Assembly: GCF_000002425.4 (NCBI RefSeq)
Contig: NC_037266.1
Span: 1,322,770 to 1,386,769, forward strand
DNA from: Physcomitrium patens
Lineage: Eukaryota > Streptophyta > Bryopsida > Funariales > Funariaceae
Reading direction: 5' to 3'
Length of the DNA: 64,000 bases
Shown here: piece by piece, positions 1-12,970 of the stretch
Layout: the number at the start of each line of letters is the position of its first letter
How positions within the stretch are numbered: position 1 is the first letter of the stretch
Program-made: the position numbers and the translations under genes
The notes under the pieces: model-generated
Databases searched by the model: none
Told to the model about the DNA's origin: nothing
The model's input: the letters and a program-made list of their open reading frames with translations, nothing else

Positions 1-1260
1 AAAATAAAAAACTCCTATCAAGGAAAAATATGCTTCTTTGCATAAGAAGAAAGTCTTTGGTCCAATTGTGGACACTCTTATTTCTTGCTCTATAGGATAT
101 AAGATAGTATTAGTATATAAGTAAGATGCTAAGAGTCAAATAATCCACTATAAAGCTCATCTTGTTGTCCAAGATTTATCTAATAGTTTAGCATTGATTA
201 TGAATCTATATATTTTCTAATTATGGATTCAATTATATTTCAATATATTATTAAAATAGAAGTTAATGCCACCTTTGAGATGCATCTCATGGATATACTA
301 ACTACATATTTATATAATTTTCTTAACACACATATTTATATGAAAGTTCCACTTGATTTGACAACAAGAACTCCAAATGCACTTGCTCTAGGATAATATT
401 GTGCTATTAAATTATACAAGGCCCTATATGATCTAAAACAATCTGGATGCATGTAGTATCAACGTTTCAAAGATTATTTAATTACAAATAAGTTTGTAAG
501 TGATTCTCTAATCCCTTGTTTGTTTATTAAATGAGATAAAATTGGTTTTGTGATCATTGTTGTATATGTTGATGATTTTAATCTTGTATATACTAAATTT
601 GCATGCATTGTAGCTACTAATCTATTTATCTATGAATTTGAGATGAAAATGCTTAGAAAAATAACTTTCTGTATTGGTCTTCAAATTATGCATCTCACAA
701 ATGGTAGCAATTTTTTCTACCAACTAATGTATATTAAATAAATCTTGTAGAGATTCAATATGATGGATACTTATTCATTATTAATACCAATGATTGGACA
801 TGATTGTAATGGTCATGATCCATACTATCTAAGCAAGAAGGATGAAAAAATATTGGAAGATCAATATCCATACTTCATTATAATTGGAATACTTTTATAT
901 TTAGTTACATCTACAAGACGAAATATTACATTTATAATTAGTGTTCTTGTAAGACACAATGCATGTCCAATACTATGACATTGGAATGACATCAAATATT
1001 AATTACATTATTTAAAAGGTTATTAAAGTTTTGGAATTATACTACATATGATTTTTAGATCCAAAATTGATTGGATATTCTAATGCAAAATATAAATTTG
1101 ATATTATAACAATTAAATCTCAAATAGGTTTTAATAAGGCAATAGCTGTTGATCTTATAAGATAATAAAAAAAATATAGATCATAATTCTATATATATTT
1201 TATGTTATATAAATATTATGATGAGCAAAGAGGAGTATTAAAAGCATTAAATGTAGCTTC
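1..1260 (+). mobile_element. Ty1/copia retrotransposon remnant (RT-RNase H part)
   Basis: The translated strand carries the order of conserved copia pol blocks. A stretch resembling the 'YK-DAK-QI--YKA-LVVQ' start of the RT comes first, then the catalytic YVDD motif at 565-576, then 'CIGLQIMHLTNGS', then 'YLVTSTRRNITFIISVL', and finally a 'GYSNAKY' RNase H block near 1075. These blocks are known from plant Ty1/copia polyproteins. Gag, protease and integrase are not seen; they may lie left of the window edge. AT-rich sequence with a TATA-like stretch and a CTCTCTTGTGTGT segment at about 1200-1430 could be the start of the 3' LTR, but no second LTR is available for comparison. The copy is old and heavily broken, with dozens of breaks. 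Confidence 0.85.
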
Positions 1261-2367
1261 GGTCTCCATAATATTTACTATAGTTTATAGTAAATATTGT
1301 AGCTATAGTATTTGAAATGTAATAAAAAGAAACTATTTATCTTCTTCCATTTTTTTTATATATATGAAATAACCATATGAATATACTCTCTCTTGTGTGT
1401 ATTTGCATATTTTTATACACATTACTTCTAAGTACTCTTATGTCTCTCCAAACATTTTTAATATGCATGTAATGGCTTGACCAATATACAAGACATTAAA
1501 TATTCAACTGTTTGTTAATGACATAAGTTCATGTCAACAAAGTATATTTTAAAAAATTGACTTTAAAAAATCTTATAATACTATCTAAGTTACCAAAGTC
1601 ATATGATGCGATGATTGACTATTTTCACAACAAAAAATTTTCCACTTCTGCCACAAGCTTCATTCTATGCATGGTTTTATAAAAGTCAGTCCAGACAACT
1701 GTAAAGTTGTTGAACATATAATTATTTTTACTACTTTTTCCTACTTTCTTTTTTTGTTCAACTTATTTATTTAATTGGCATGAGGTATAGTTTTACTTCA
1801 AAAATTTATTTCTTAAACATAAGATGGAAAGATACCTGCAAATATAAAGTGTTAAAATTAAGAAAGATCAAAAACTCTACTTTTATGCAATGTCACTAGA
1901 ATAATATAGAATTATTCATTCACATGTATAGCGCATTTGTATATGTAGAAAAAAGTGATGTTCATGTAAATTGTGAAAACATGAAGGATAGGCCGAAGTT
2001 TTTAGCTAAGTCTGTCTTCCCAAGTAATGATTTGCACTGCAAAGCTCTCTACATAATGTTGTCTTGAACAATTGAAAGGAATGTACAAAATGACTGTCCT
2101 AAAATAAAACCTTGTCATATAGTTATGAAAGCTAGAAGATTTATACTAAGCAGTTACTTCTTCTTGGCAAACAAACTAAGAAATGGATGCTACCTACAGG
2201 GTTTGTAATTTAAAGGGTGTCTTTGTTGCAACTTGAGAGATAACATCCATGACCAATGCTTGCAATATTGATGCTTTAATTTTCTTAGATTGATCATTTT
2301 TCTACAATTTTTTAAAATTCTTTTATTAGTAAATTATATTTTATTTATGATTTAGAATGAATAAAAT

Positions 2368-2403
<36 letters not shown>

Positions 2404-3845
2404 ATCAAATCTTGATGAAGGTTGTCTTAACATAAGTTATTTTATTCTATTTGTTAATATTTTTGTACTCCATAAAACATTACAAGACTAATAGTTAAAT
2501 TGTTCAAAGTTAATTTTTTATACTTTCTCTAATATTAAGTATAACTTGATGAAAATTGGATTTCTCGTTTATTAGTCAAATATACTAAAAAAATTCAATT
2601 GAACAGATAATACAAGTAGGATTTCTAATCAATGCAAGTAGAAATCTTTTCTTCATTGTAAGTAGAGATAATAGGAGTCTTTTCATCAATTTGTAACAAC
2701 TAGAGATATTGGGGCTTTCTTGTCATTCCAAATAGGATTACAATGCACTTCTAAACATATTAAAAAATTTGCATCCAAATATCATAATAGAGATAGACTT
2801 ATAAATTAAATAAAAGATTTGAAGTCTCCACACTATGATTTAATGGATTTAACACCGTGGAGATTATTGCATGTGATTGATTATATATAAGGATGAACTT
2901 AGTAAAGTACATTACTCTTATTTCTAATAAATCAATATTATAAATTAAACATCTTTATTTATAATGTAATCAAGTTTATTTATTTATTTATTTTTCTGAA
3001 TTTTCTTATAGATATGTGATATTTAGACTAATTGGACCATTATAAGCCCAAATTTGTAAATCAATTTTTAATTGAAGTTGTATTTTAGGAGAAATGAATG
3101 CCAAAAAATTCAAAATAATTCTAATTTTTATTTTTTTTCGTACTCATATCTATCAAAATAAAACTTTGATTGGAAATTGTTTTGCACATTTGTACTCGAA
3201 ATAATCCAATTATTCTAATTTATATTAAATTTAATTCAATTACTATTATAATAATAATTATTATTTTTTAATAAATTTATTTTTCATCCATTATTATTGC
3301 AATACTTATTATATGCTTATATTGATTATAGATTTGATTTTATAAGAGTATATTTAATTTAGTAGGATATTATATAAAATAAATCATCAAATGGTATATT
3401 AATTTAATGTATAATTTATGATGTAATGTTAAAATTTAAACTTAAAATTTCTTGTAAGATTACTCTATAATATTACAATTTATATTTCTATCAACTTCTA
3501 ACTCTACTTAGTTCTAACTAAAATTTATATTTGTAATTTTATAAGTGTTATATATCTATAACTATATTTTGGATAAGTAATGCATATTTTCAACATATCA
3601 GTTCTAGTGAATGCAGCAAGGCCACATGTACCTAGTAATAGAGTGAAGTATTAGAAATTAATTTTTGAGTAGATATAATTGATTGTAAAGCATTATGAGA
3701 GGAAAAGAAATGGTGAAAAAACTATGACTAATCATGCATTGGAAATATGAATATCTTCTTATGTAGGATTTTTAGTTTAAAAAATATTTATTTTTAGATT
3801 TTTTTTAAAAAAAATATTTATTTTTTACTATGTTGAAGTTTATCA

Positions 3846-3847
<2 letters not shown>
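1261..3847. other. AT-rich intergenic stretch, no gene seen
   Basis: I see no credible coding sequence, RNA gene or terminal repeats here on either strand. The part up to about 1450 may be the LTR tail of the preceding copia remnant. The rest is AT-rich with many short A and T runs. Confidence 0.5.
2371..2400. repeat. (TA)n microsatellite
   Basis: An uninterrupted run of about 15 TA units lies in otherwise unstructured AT-rich DNA. Confidence 0.95.

Positions 3848-3881
<34 letters not shown>
3848..3881. repeat. Poly(A) tract, about 34 nt
   Basis: This is a pure A run just upstream of the pogo-like transposase fossil. It could be a plain homopolymer or the 3' tail of a retroposed sequence. 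No SINE or LINE body was recognised next to it. Confidence 0.9.
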
Positions 3882-3890
<9 letters not shown>

Positions 3891-3903
3891 GACAAAATGT
3901 TGA

Positions 3904-4850
3904 CTAGTTGAAGATGCTACTCATAAGTGGATTCAAGTGATATAAGAGATAAATGCTACATCAATGAGAGACATAACTATTTCAATGGCTAAGAGATTTT
4001 ATGCTAGAATTATGAAGCAATTCTTGACCATAGATAACAATATCAATGTTTGAAAATTTTCTTTTAGACTTTGAATAGAAGATATGTCTTACACAAAACA
4101 AAAAAAATATTATTATTACTTGATAGTTTTTTAGGCCACAAAATTGTGAATATTGGAGCATGAATCAATATTTTAAGATTGGAGTTTTTGCCAACAAATA
4201 CTATGAGTTGTTATCAACCAATGGACACCAATATTATATCATTTAAAGCACAATATCAAAAGGATTTTATTTGAAGATCAATTAATGTTTTAATGTCAAA
4301 TATGTAGCCTAAAATTCATATGTATGATGCAATTACTATGATAGTAAAAGCATGACATATTAATGTCTAAGCTAATACTATATAACATTATTAGAGATAT
4401 ATTGGTTTATATTATAAAATTGATTTAAATGATAATACTAGGATTCTAGTGCTTAATCCTATTAGAAAGATCTATGATCTACTTCAATAACTTTTAGACT
4501 TATTATTTAGAATTAAAAACCAACTTACTATAGGTGTTGTGGAATATATTCAATTTGAAGTAGAATTTGATTTGAATGTAAGTCCTAATGATGATATAAA
4601 AGAAGAAATTAAGAACCAAATGTTTCCTTCAATTAGTATTGAAAAAGATAATAAATTTATATTAGAAGTTAAATAACGATCTATTACATATTTAAATGTA
4701 GCATCAAGTATTACAAATATTTTTTTTGTATTTGAAACAACATACTAATGATACTAGTAGTTTGTTAGAAAAATTTCTAAGCTTAGAAAAAGATATTTTA
4801 AGCTTCTATGGCTAACAAATAAAGAATCAATCTTCACTTATTTATTATTT
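3904..4850 (+). pseudogene. pogo/Tigger-type (Tc1/mariner superfamily) transposase pseudogene
   Basis: Two parts of a pogo-like transposase can be read. At 3904-4040 lies a stretch like the CENP-B-type helix-turn-helix ('LVEDATHKWIQ' then 'ISMAKRFYARIMKQ'). From 4110 follows the C-terminal half of the DDE/D domain: 'LLLLDSFLGHK' with the second catalytic Asp codon at 4122-4124, then 'FLPTNTMSCYQPMD' at about 4185-4226, 'ISFKAQYQKDF', and 'IHMYDAITMIVKA' near 4315. Family members read LLLLDN..SH, FLPPNTTS.LQP.D and INVLDAI..I..AW. Further C-terminal similarity ('LLFRIKNQLTIGVVEYI') runs to about 4570. The middle of the transposase, including the first catalytic Asp, is missing. At least four in-frame stops interrupt the catalytic part (near 4160, 4265, 4305 and 4350). 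Terminal inverted repeats were not found. It is a dead DNA transposon copy. Confidence 0.78.
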
Positions 4851-7690
4851 TTAATAAGTAATATTTTTTTTGTTGTTTTGTACTGTAATAAAATTTTAAT
4901 AGTTGTACTTTAAATTTATTTATTAAATAATAGTTATTTTTTATAAATTATTTACATATGACTATAATTTTTTTAAAGGTTAATATTTTAATATCTCTAT
5001 TAGTTATAAAAATGGTATTTCCAAGGCATAATCTTTATAGAGGTTTGACTATACATATATTTTTTATATTTCTTGTTATACATAATGTTAATATATTTTA
5101 AAGTATTTTATTTTATTGTGATATATAAGATTAGTAGCTATTTTATTTATTCTTTAAAAAAAATTCATCTATTATTATTATATTGATATTTTTCTTAAGT
5201 CAAGTAAAATGAGATAGTAAAATAAATGCCAAGATAATTTATTTAAAAAAATTATTATTTGAAATATAAAAGATATAATTAATCTTATATGATATAATGT
5301 TGTAAATTCATTTATCTTTTAAATATTCTAATCGCTTACTAAATGAGACTTAATATATTATAAATTGACCAAATTAAACTGCCCTAAGATTTTATAATTC
5401 AATAATCAGTTGTATATGTAATATGCTTTTTTAATAAACAATCTAATACAATCTCTAAAGATTTGAAAATTATTAATTTTATTTTAATAATTTTTAAAGT
5501 TTATAAATGATTTATTTTAATTATATATTTTGATTAAATATATTATATCACATTAGTAGTATTGAAGAAAAGAAGTCTAAAAGCTACAAACATTTAGCAT
5601 TAGCAAGGTTTGCACACACAAAGAAGTGTGGAGTAAGATATTTCTCACTTCCAACATCCATTACTTATAGAAGGTGGCTGCTATCCTAATGAACAACTTC
5701 CATCCTTAAATAAATACATCTATCCAATATTCTATTGAGGCTTTGCATTGCTATCTTATCTATCATAGTAACATCTTTTAATCCTTTATTATCTTTCGAC
5801 TATTAGCAACTTACTATGGTTTAACTTTATGTGGTGGCAAGTATGTAAGATCTTGTTGATCTTCAACAAGTAATTTGTACTTGCAAGAAATTAAAAAAAA
5901 TTCTTATAAAAAATAATGTTTAACTTGTGTCTTGTATTGTCTTATTTTATTATTTTATTATTTTTTAATAGGATTTATAGGTATTCATTAAGTATTTTTT
6001 GATATTATATCTTAAATAATATCTATTATATAATATTGATAAGTATTTTTCTTTATAAAAAAATCATGAAATAGATAGTTTGATATTTGTGTTATATTCC
6101 ATTTATTTAAAAAATGCCATAAGTACCTTAGAATTATTGAAATTGTGATTGTTAAAAAGTATTCTTAATTTTTTTTAATTTTAGTTATCTACAAATATAA
6201 TCATTTATAAAAGTCTACTTAGAAATAAAATTTAAAATAGTTATGAAATGTTAAAAGAAAAAAATCTAAAATTGTAAAAAATTCATATGTTCTAATCTTT
6301 AATTATGGTTATTGTTCTATTTTTTAAGTATACAAATTAAGCATGGTTTTAATTAATTAAAATTTTTAAATTCTATTAATTTTTTTTTACTTAGTATTTT
6401 TTATTTTTAAATCTCTGAAATCTTATACATATCAACATTTAATGTTAGGAAAAAAAAATGCAAATATTGTAGGATGTGATAAGTTTATAAGTCAAATTTG
6501 AATATAAGTACTATAACACCTTTTGGCCTTTTCTTTCTAAACAACCTTAGAAATATATAAATTTATTATTTAAAATACCAATCTTCTAATTGATGTTTTT
6601 TTCTATATCAAATTATCTTTATTGTTTTTAGATTCTAATTTATACATCAATTAAATGCCATCTTCTATACTTTGGCTATTGTTTCTATTGAAATTTTTTA
6701 ATGTGATATTGTTAATAGGTTCTATAATCATTTTCAAATTTTCCTAGATGTCTTTTGTCTTGTGTTTATTCTCTAGTATGGATCCATATTAGAATCTTGT
6801 TTATGTTTTTGGTTTGAATTTATCTAACTACAAAGATCCAAATCTATAATTATAAAAATACTTAAAATTATTATATTTATATAAGTAAAATATTATCATT
6901 AAATTTATTATAATTCTTTATTATATTTATTTTTAATTTATTAATTAATTTATCTTTTTTATTCATTAATTCTCGATCTAAAAGTTTTTATTGTCTAATA
7001 TTACTCTTAAAGGGGGGGAAACAAAAAATATATACAAACAAAAAGCCTCATTTTATTTTTATTTTATTATGTCTTTCTTGAGTTTTTTTTGGTTTTTTTG
7101 GTTTTTTTTTGTTTTGTTTTGTTTTTTATTTATTTATTTATTTATTTATTTATCTATAAATAAGAGTGCTTCTAATACTTCTAATACATTAATAGCTTTG
7201 TTTATCACTATTTAAAATTTGTTTGATCTGTTGGATTTTTTTTTTAATTATAAAATTTGATAATTAAAGAATGTTGCAAAAATAAATTTAAGATTATTGC
7301 TTGATTTTAACAATAATAAGAATTTGGGTGGATCTTTATAGCATGGAAGTAGTTTAGTACAATGTTATTGATTTTACTATGGACTGTTCTTTGTCTTTGT
7401 ATTTAAACTCTAATATTTGGGAGATTAGAGTTTTAATACAGAAGCCATATAATATGTTATATGTATGAGAAACTCAAATTCCATACTTCTTAACACCCAT
7501 TAGGAAATAAATCTCAATGAGAACAATTTGACTCTTAAAACTAGTTGTTCCTAATAATCTATATCTTTGAATTCTTAAGACAAATTCTTAAAAACTGTTA
7601 GAATCTACCCTAATCTCTACATCTAATTTAATTTTTTTAAGATTTGTTTTAGCCTCAAATACTATTGTAAAACCATAAGAAAATCATGAG
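4851..7690. other. AT-rich intergenic stretch, no gene seen
   Basis: This is very AT-rich DNA with T and A runs. I see no coding similarity, RNA gene or terminal repeats on either strand. The short open frame over about 6991-7215 is a low-complexity T-rich artefact. Confidence 0.5.
7127..7154. repeat. (TTTA)n simple repeat
   Basis: About seven tandem TTTA units follow a T-rich tract with interspersed GG and G at 7081-7126. Confidence 0.9.
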
Positions 7691-8582
7691 CATCTAGAAG
7701 CAAAACCTTAAACAAGATCACGTTGGTGTTGCACAGGTGCCCTCACACCTGGTTTTTTCTACCCAACATATCAATGCTCTCCATATTTCAGCCATTTGGA
7801 GTCTCCATGGATGAGGGTATTGCATAGCTTTCATAGCCATCATCTACAACTGTATGCTACGAAACCCTAAAACTACTAATAAATTAAATGCAAGGTCTCT
7901 GATGTTAAAGACCTTCATAATGAGCACCCTCATTCACTTGATTCTGAGTGAATCATCTAGCTCTGCTGCACTAACGCTGATAACTCCATTCGAGTTCATT
8001 CTCTGCAACTTTGTGTTTCAATAAATGACCTTGATAAATACAATTAACAACAGATGTAGTGACTACGGGTTGGGGTGATTGGTAGACGGTGATCTTCATC
8101 GCCGTGCAGGAGTAAGGAAAATGTCCATACCTAGCTTCCTCTTCAAATACTATCTATCCGTACTGGATAAGACAACCCAGAAAAAATTAACCGTTAGCAA
8201 TGTACAGTTTAATGCTTGCAAAGGAACATTGGATTTTAACATTATTCTTCAGTATTATAACCAACAGTTGACAAAAGTCTCTTTGATTTACCACACAAGG
8301 GTGTCTAGAATTTACAATACGTTCCCAGCGTCGAAGAAGATCTCATTCCCACGAATATGATAGACTAATTCTAGGGATACAAGATAGGAGCAAACAACTT
8401 AGCACAGCACAGCATTCCATAGTCTAGCTTGAACCATAAATTTCAATTACTTGAGCGATTAGAGGCAACAGAAAGCAGTTCAGTACAATCACTAAAGACC
8501 ATCAACCTGTGCCAATGAGGATATTAGACTAACACTTCAACATGTACTTGGATACAAATACACGACCAATATAAACAATTAC
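7691..8582. other. Moderate-GC segment downstream of the CDKD pseudogene, unassigned
   Basis: Base composition is less AT-rich than on either side and matches that of the kinase pseudogene to its right. This may be intron and 3' sequence of the same duplicated segment. An open frame of 93 codons on the plus strand at 8079-8360 has no recognisable similarity. I could not identify further CDKD exons on the minus strand. Confidence 0.35.
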
Positions 8583-9159
8583 CTATGTTCTAGTGCTTGC
8601 TGAGCAGTGATTCTTTGCTTCGGGTCGTACGTGAACATTCACTCGCTTGAGGAAACAAAATGCGAAAGGGCTGAGGAGGAGAGTACTGGTATTCAACATA
8701 ATCAGGGAGGGAGGTCATATCTGGCTTCTCGAGGAGTTCCAAACACTGCAAAGATCTTACCCAGTTGATCAATGTCGCTGGAACCCTGAGGATAGCAAAA
8801 CAAGTGACAGTACGCTGATCCTTACATGTTTCTCACTACCATTTTTCTAAAAGATGCTTGGATATGAGGTTGTTATAGTGCAAGGCAATGAGATGAGTTA
8901 GTGATGAGATGGCACACCCAAACCTAGCATCATGCAATAAGAAAAGCTGTAGAAAATCATGGCACTACTGGAAGATACACGTAGACATTGCAGCAAACCG
9001 AGCTTATCCACAACCCATTCTTGATCCTACCTGAAGAAAAGGTCGACGAAGGATGAGCTCTGCGAAAATGCATGCCGCGGCTCAAACGTTTACACCTGAT
9101 CCATACATTATGGAGCCGAATAGCAGCTCAGGTGCATGATACCACCGAGCAAAGACCTG
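8583..9159 (-). pseudogene. CDKD-type (CDK7 / CDK-activating kinase) pseudogene fragment, two exons
   Basis: On the minus strand, 9159-9031 encodes '[15 protein letters not shown]' through 'ILRRPFLQ', the activation-segment end and following helix of plant CDKD kinases. It ends at a GTAGGATC donor. A 245-nt intron (9030-8786, GT...CAG, phase 0) leads to an exon at 8785-8583 reading 'GSSDIDQLGKIFAVFGTP', then in another frame 'MTSLPDYVEYQYSPPQPF', then 'MFTYDPKQRITAQQALEH', followed by a GTAATT donor. Intact CDKDs phosphorylate CDK T-loops and the RNA polymerase II C-terminal domain. This copy cannot work. It lacks the N-lobe and catalytic loop, has a TGA in place of the Trp of VWAAA, a frame change after FGTP, and a deletion of roughly ten residues before MFTYDP. 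The retained intron indicates a segmental duplicate and not a retrocopy. Confidence 0.88.
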
Positions 9160-10579
9160 TTTTCGCGTAGTTTTTAGAATTCGATTAAGATACCCGATAA
9201 GCATTGATACCCGAAATATATAAATCAGTGTCAAGTTCTGACAATGGATCATCCGCAATCCGACTCAGAGAACTTAAAAGAGGAATATTATGCTGCAATT
9301 GAAAAATTCTTTAACTGCACATCAACTTGAATTTGAAAGCGACATTCACATTGCTTTCTAGATTGCCCGATCACAACTACTAGTACAAACTGGCACAAAA
9401 CTTCTAAAGTATAAATATCACTTTAAAAACTTGACGGAAGCAAAGACACTGGTATTTGTACATGACGGTACACATCATGACATCTGAATCATATCAATGC
9501 ATTATCTACATTAGAATCAAACTTTATCACGTGAATCGCCAGATGTACTATACTTCCATTGTGAATCACGTGTAAGTCTATGTTTCAACTCACTATCAGT
9601 CATGCAGCTCACATATACCAAGTGATTGGATATCGTATCCAACAACGACAAACTTGCAAATGTCTCCTATCCCCTTCTTGCATTTCTTTGTGTAATTTCT
9701 TTCCTTACCTTCAACTTCCCTAAGTTCTCTCAAATTTTGGATTTGAAAGTTCATACTTCTTAATGTGAATCATGAGGACTTGAGTTCTCATTTATACTTT
9801 GCCATAGTTGTTGAACTCCTTAATTAAGATCTGCATTGCCTTAGTATCCTTAGAAGTGACTTGCAATCACTCAACAAGAAATCCATTTAAAAAAGGCTAA
9901 TCAATTAGGTCTAGTTACTCAAAATCTTGTATCTACTTCATACAAGTTTCTTAAGGTTTTTCTCTATAAAATCTCTTTGAGTTGGAATCCTTCAAAATCT
10001 TTTGTCTCTTGAGAACTTCTTCCACTATAATCTTTTAGAACATGTTTTCTTTAATTTTTTCTAAGTAGTATTCTTCCTATCATCATATTTTTCCCCTTTT
10101 GGTATTATTTGGAGTTCTTCTATATTTTTGACTCATAAAATAAATCTTTTATTATTACATAGGATTGTGACCTTCCTCCACTTTGAAATGAAGATATCTC
10201 CATCTTCTTAGTAATTCTTATTTCTCCCTTAACTTGTATCAAAGAATCACCTTAATGATTATTGATTGATTTTGTTGTGGTCCTTGGTCTTCTATAGTTA
10301 CTTACTTTTTTATTAAAAGATATGACTAATTCTTGTACATATCTTAAATTTCTTTTATTTATCCATTAGAACTCATATAAATGATAACCTTTGAAAGTAC
10401 ACAAGTATTGAATTCTTCTTACATCCATATATTTTTTATTAAATAATTATCTCTACTTGATCCATGGTTTGATTCCACACCTCCTCCTAAGATAGAATCC
10501 TTGCCTTTTCTTTGTAGAAGTCTTTTATATCCTCTTCAAATTTCCTAACGATACTTACATACAAACCAAATATCACTTC
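9160..10579. other. Unassigned stretch between the CDKD pseudogene and a Ty3/gypsy remnant
   Basis: The first 400 bases share the moderate GC of the CDKD pseudogene and may be its upstream intron. A '[12 protein letters not shown]'-like reading just upstream of 9159 is not convincing as an exon. From about 9700 the sequence becomes pyrimidine- and T-rich on the plus strand. It may be the decayed 3' part of the minus-strand Ty3/gypsy element that follows. No LTR was recognised. Confidence 0.3.
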
Positions 10580-12970
10580 AATCTCTTAGATTTTTCTAAG
10601 ACATACAAATTCTTATATAAAATTCTTTCAATTTTATAAGGACTTGCCTATTTTTGAATCCATTTAGAAATGAGATATGTTAGAAAAGTGAGATTACTTG
10701 TATTCAACCACATCTTGTCTCTTTTTACATAATGCATATTTTTCATATGTTTATCAATTTATTTCTTGTATTTTTTTTGAGCTAACTCAAGTCTAGCTTT
10801 GGTAGTTTTCATTTTAGTTTTTGTTTTAGCCATCCATCTTGCTTCTTCTATTGAATAGAAGCTAGAAGTTGTTTCATCACTTTGTCTAATCCTATCAAGT
10901 CAATTGGCCTAAGTGCATCAAAACCATGAACCACTTGGAAAGATGTATTTCCTAAGGATTCACTTTGAATAGTATTATAACTAAACTCAGCTATAGGCAA
11001 TTATTTGATCCAATCCTTATAGTCACTTGCCACATAGTATCTTAGATACATTGAAAGAACTTCATTAAGTCTCTCAATTTGGCCATCTTTTTGTAGATGT
11101 CAAATACTTATTAGTAGTATTTTGAAATCCAATTTTTTCATAACATGTTGCCAAAATTGAGTTTTGAATCTCACATCTCTATTACTCAAAATTGAGGTTA
11201 TTCCATACAAAAAGATCCATCCATCAAAAAAAAATCATACCATCATCCTTGGCATAGTTTCTAACTGTTCTTTTGAATCCTTTGAGAATATTATCATTAA
11301 TATAAATTTAATAGTTTTGCTAAATTTATCAACAATTATCAATATGGAGTTAGCTTCACCACACTTTGATAAGCTAGTTATGAAATCTATTGAAATATCT
11401 CTACATGGTAAAGATGGAATTGATAATGGTCCCAAAAGTCCTACTTTTACTTGTCTTGACTGTTTATTCTTATGACATATTAAGTAACTTTTTACATATT
11501 GATCTACATCTTTCTTTATGAAAGGCTAATAGTAAGATTTTGCCACATTTTTGAGTATGGTTTTCACACCTCTATGTCTCCCACATAAAGAGTCATATAT
11601 TTCATATATTACTTTCTTTCTGTATTTGCCTTGTACTACATAGAATCTCATTTGCTCAAACCAAATAAGTCCATCTCTTATAGAAGAGACTTTCATAAAT
11701 CTCCTCTATTTCTTTTCTAGTTTTTATTTGAGTAAATGCTTTCTTTATTTCAAATATATTTTCATCTTATTCATAACCTTTTTTAATGTCTTTTATGAGT
11801 GAAGAGTCATTTAAATATACCATTGTATTTAGTGTCAATGTATCATGGTATTTTTCTCCCATGAACTTCTTCCTTTTACTTAGTACATCTAGCACAAAGT
11901 TATTTTTATTTGATTTGTAGATAAGTTCAATATTTACTAAAACTATTACATCATACCACCTTAACTCATTTGAAGACGCTTGTCATTTTCAAGTAAAGTA
12001 CTAAGAGAAATGTTATCAATATATACTTTAGTTTTTCTACCTCCTAAGTAATATCTTCAAGCCTTCAAGCAATATACTACTGCGAATAAATCCTTTTTAT
12101 GTATTAGCCATCTCAATTGGCTTTCACTCAACTTTTTATTTTCAAAAGCCATGGATCTTCCTTTTTGTATTAAAATTCTTCCAATTGCAAAATCACTTGC
12201 ATTTGTATGGACTTCAAATTTCATATCAAACTAAGGATAGAATAAGATAGTACTTGAAACTAAAACATTTTTTATTTCTTAAAAAGAATCTTCACATTTT
12301 ATATCCCATTTAATGGCATTGATATCTTTCTTCAAGAAACTTATAAGGAGACTAGCAATTTTTGAAGAGCACTTTATGAACTTCTTGTAATAATTTGCTA
12401 GTCCCAAGAAGGACCTTATTTATTTTTGAATTTTTGGTACTTCTTAGTTTCTGATTCCTTCTACCTTCTTTGGATTTTGCATTAGTCATTCTCCATTGAT
12501 AACATGTTTTAGAAATTCTAACTCTTCCAAAAAAAAATACTCTTCTCTAAGTTTCTTCAAGACTACTTCCAAATATTTCTTGTATTTTTTTTCACTTTTG
12601 GAAAAGACTAAAATATTATTAATATAAACTACTACAAACTCATCACTTTTCTCATGAAAGATACAATTTATTGAGGTGCTATAGATTACAAAAGCATTAC
12701 ATAAACTAAAAGGCATTATTACAAACTTATAAGAACCATATTTGATTCTACAAGTTGTTTTTTCTATCTCTTCTTAGGTAATCCTTATTTCATAGTAACC
12801 ACTTTTAAGATTAATTCTACTAAAATATTTACTACCACTCAACCTATCCAACAACTCATCTACTCTTAAAAGTGGATATGTGAGCTAAAATGAACCTTTA
12901 TTAATTTAAAATTTATTTTAGTTCACAATGAATGAATTAACTTTGTGAGTTTTAGTAGATATAGCTATTA
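10580..12970 (-). mobile_element. Ty3/gypsy pol remnant (element E: RT, RNase H, integrase)
   Basis: Reading the minus strand from right to left, Ty3/gypsy pol blocks appear in order. RT has 'MPFSLCNAF' and 'FVVVYINNILVFSKS' (about 12720-12590). RNase H has 'FEVHTNASDFAIG' (about 12225). The integrase core has 'DISIDFIT' followed by 'LIIVDKFSKTIKF' (about 11410-11290). An integrase C-terminal stretch 'MWLNTSNLTFLTYL' lies near 10700. The RNase H block resembles that of common plant chromoviruses. A chromodomain was not resolved. The piece may belong with the primer-binding site and LTR-like segment at 14981-15902. It is old, with dozens of breaks. Confidence 0.8.

Noticed and set aside
6991-7215. 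74-codon open frame rich in Phe
   Set aside because: It is a translation of a T-rich low-complexity tract.
8079-8360. 93-codon open frame as a possible gene
   Set aside because: It has no recognisable similarity and lies next to a pseudogene on the opposite strand. A chance frame in moderate-GC DNA is more likely.
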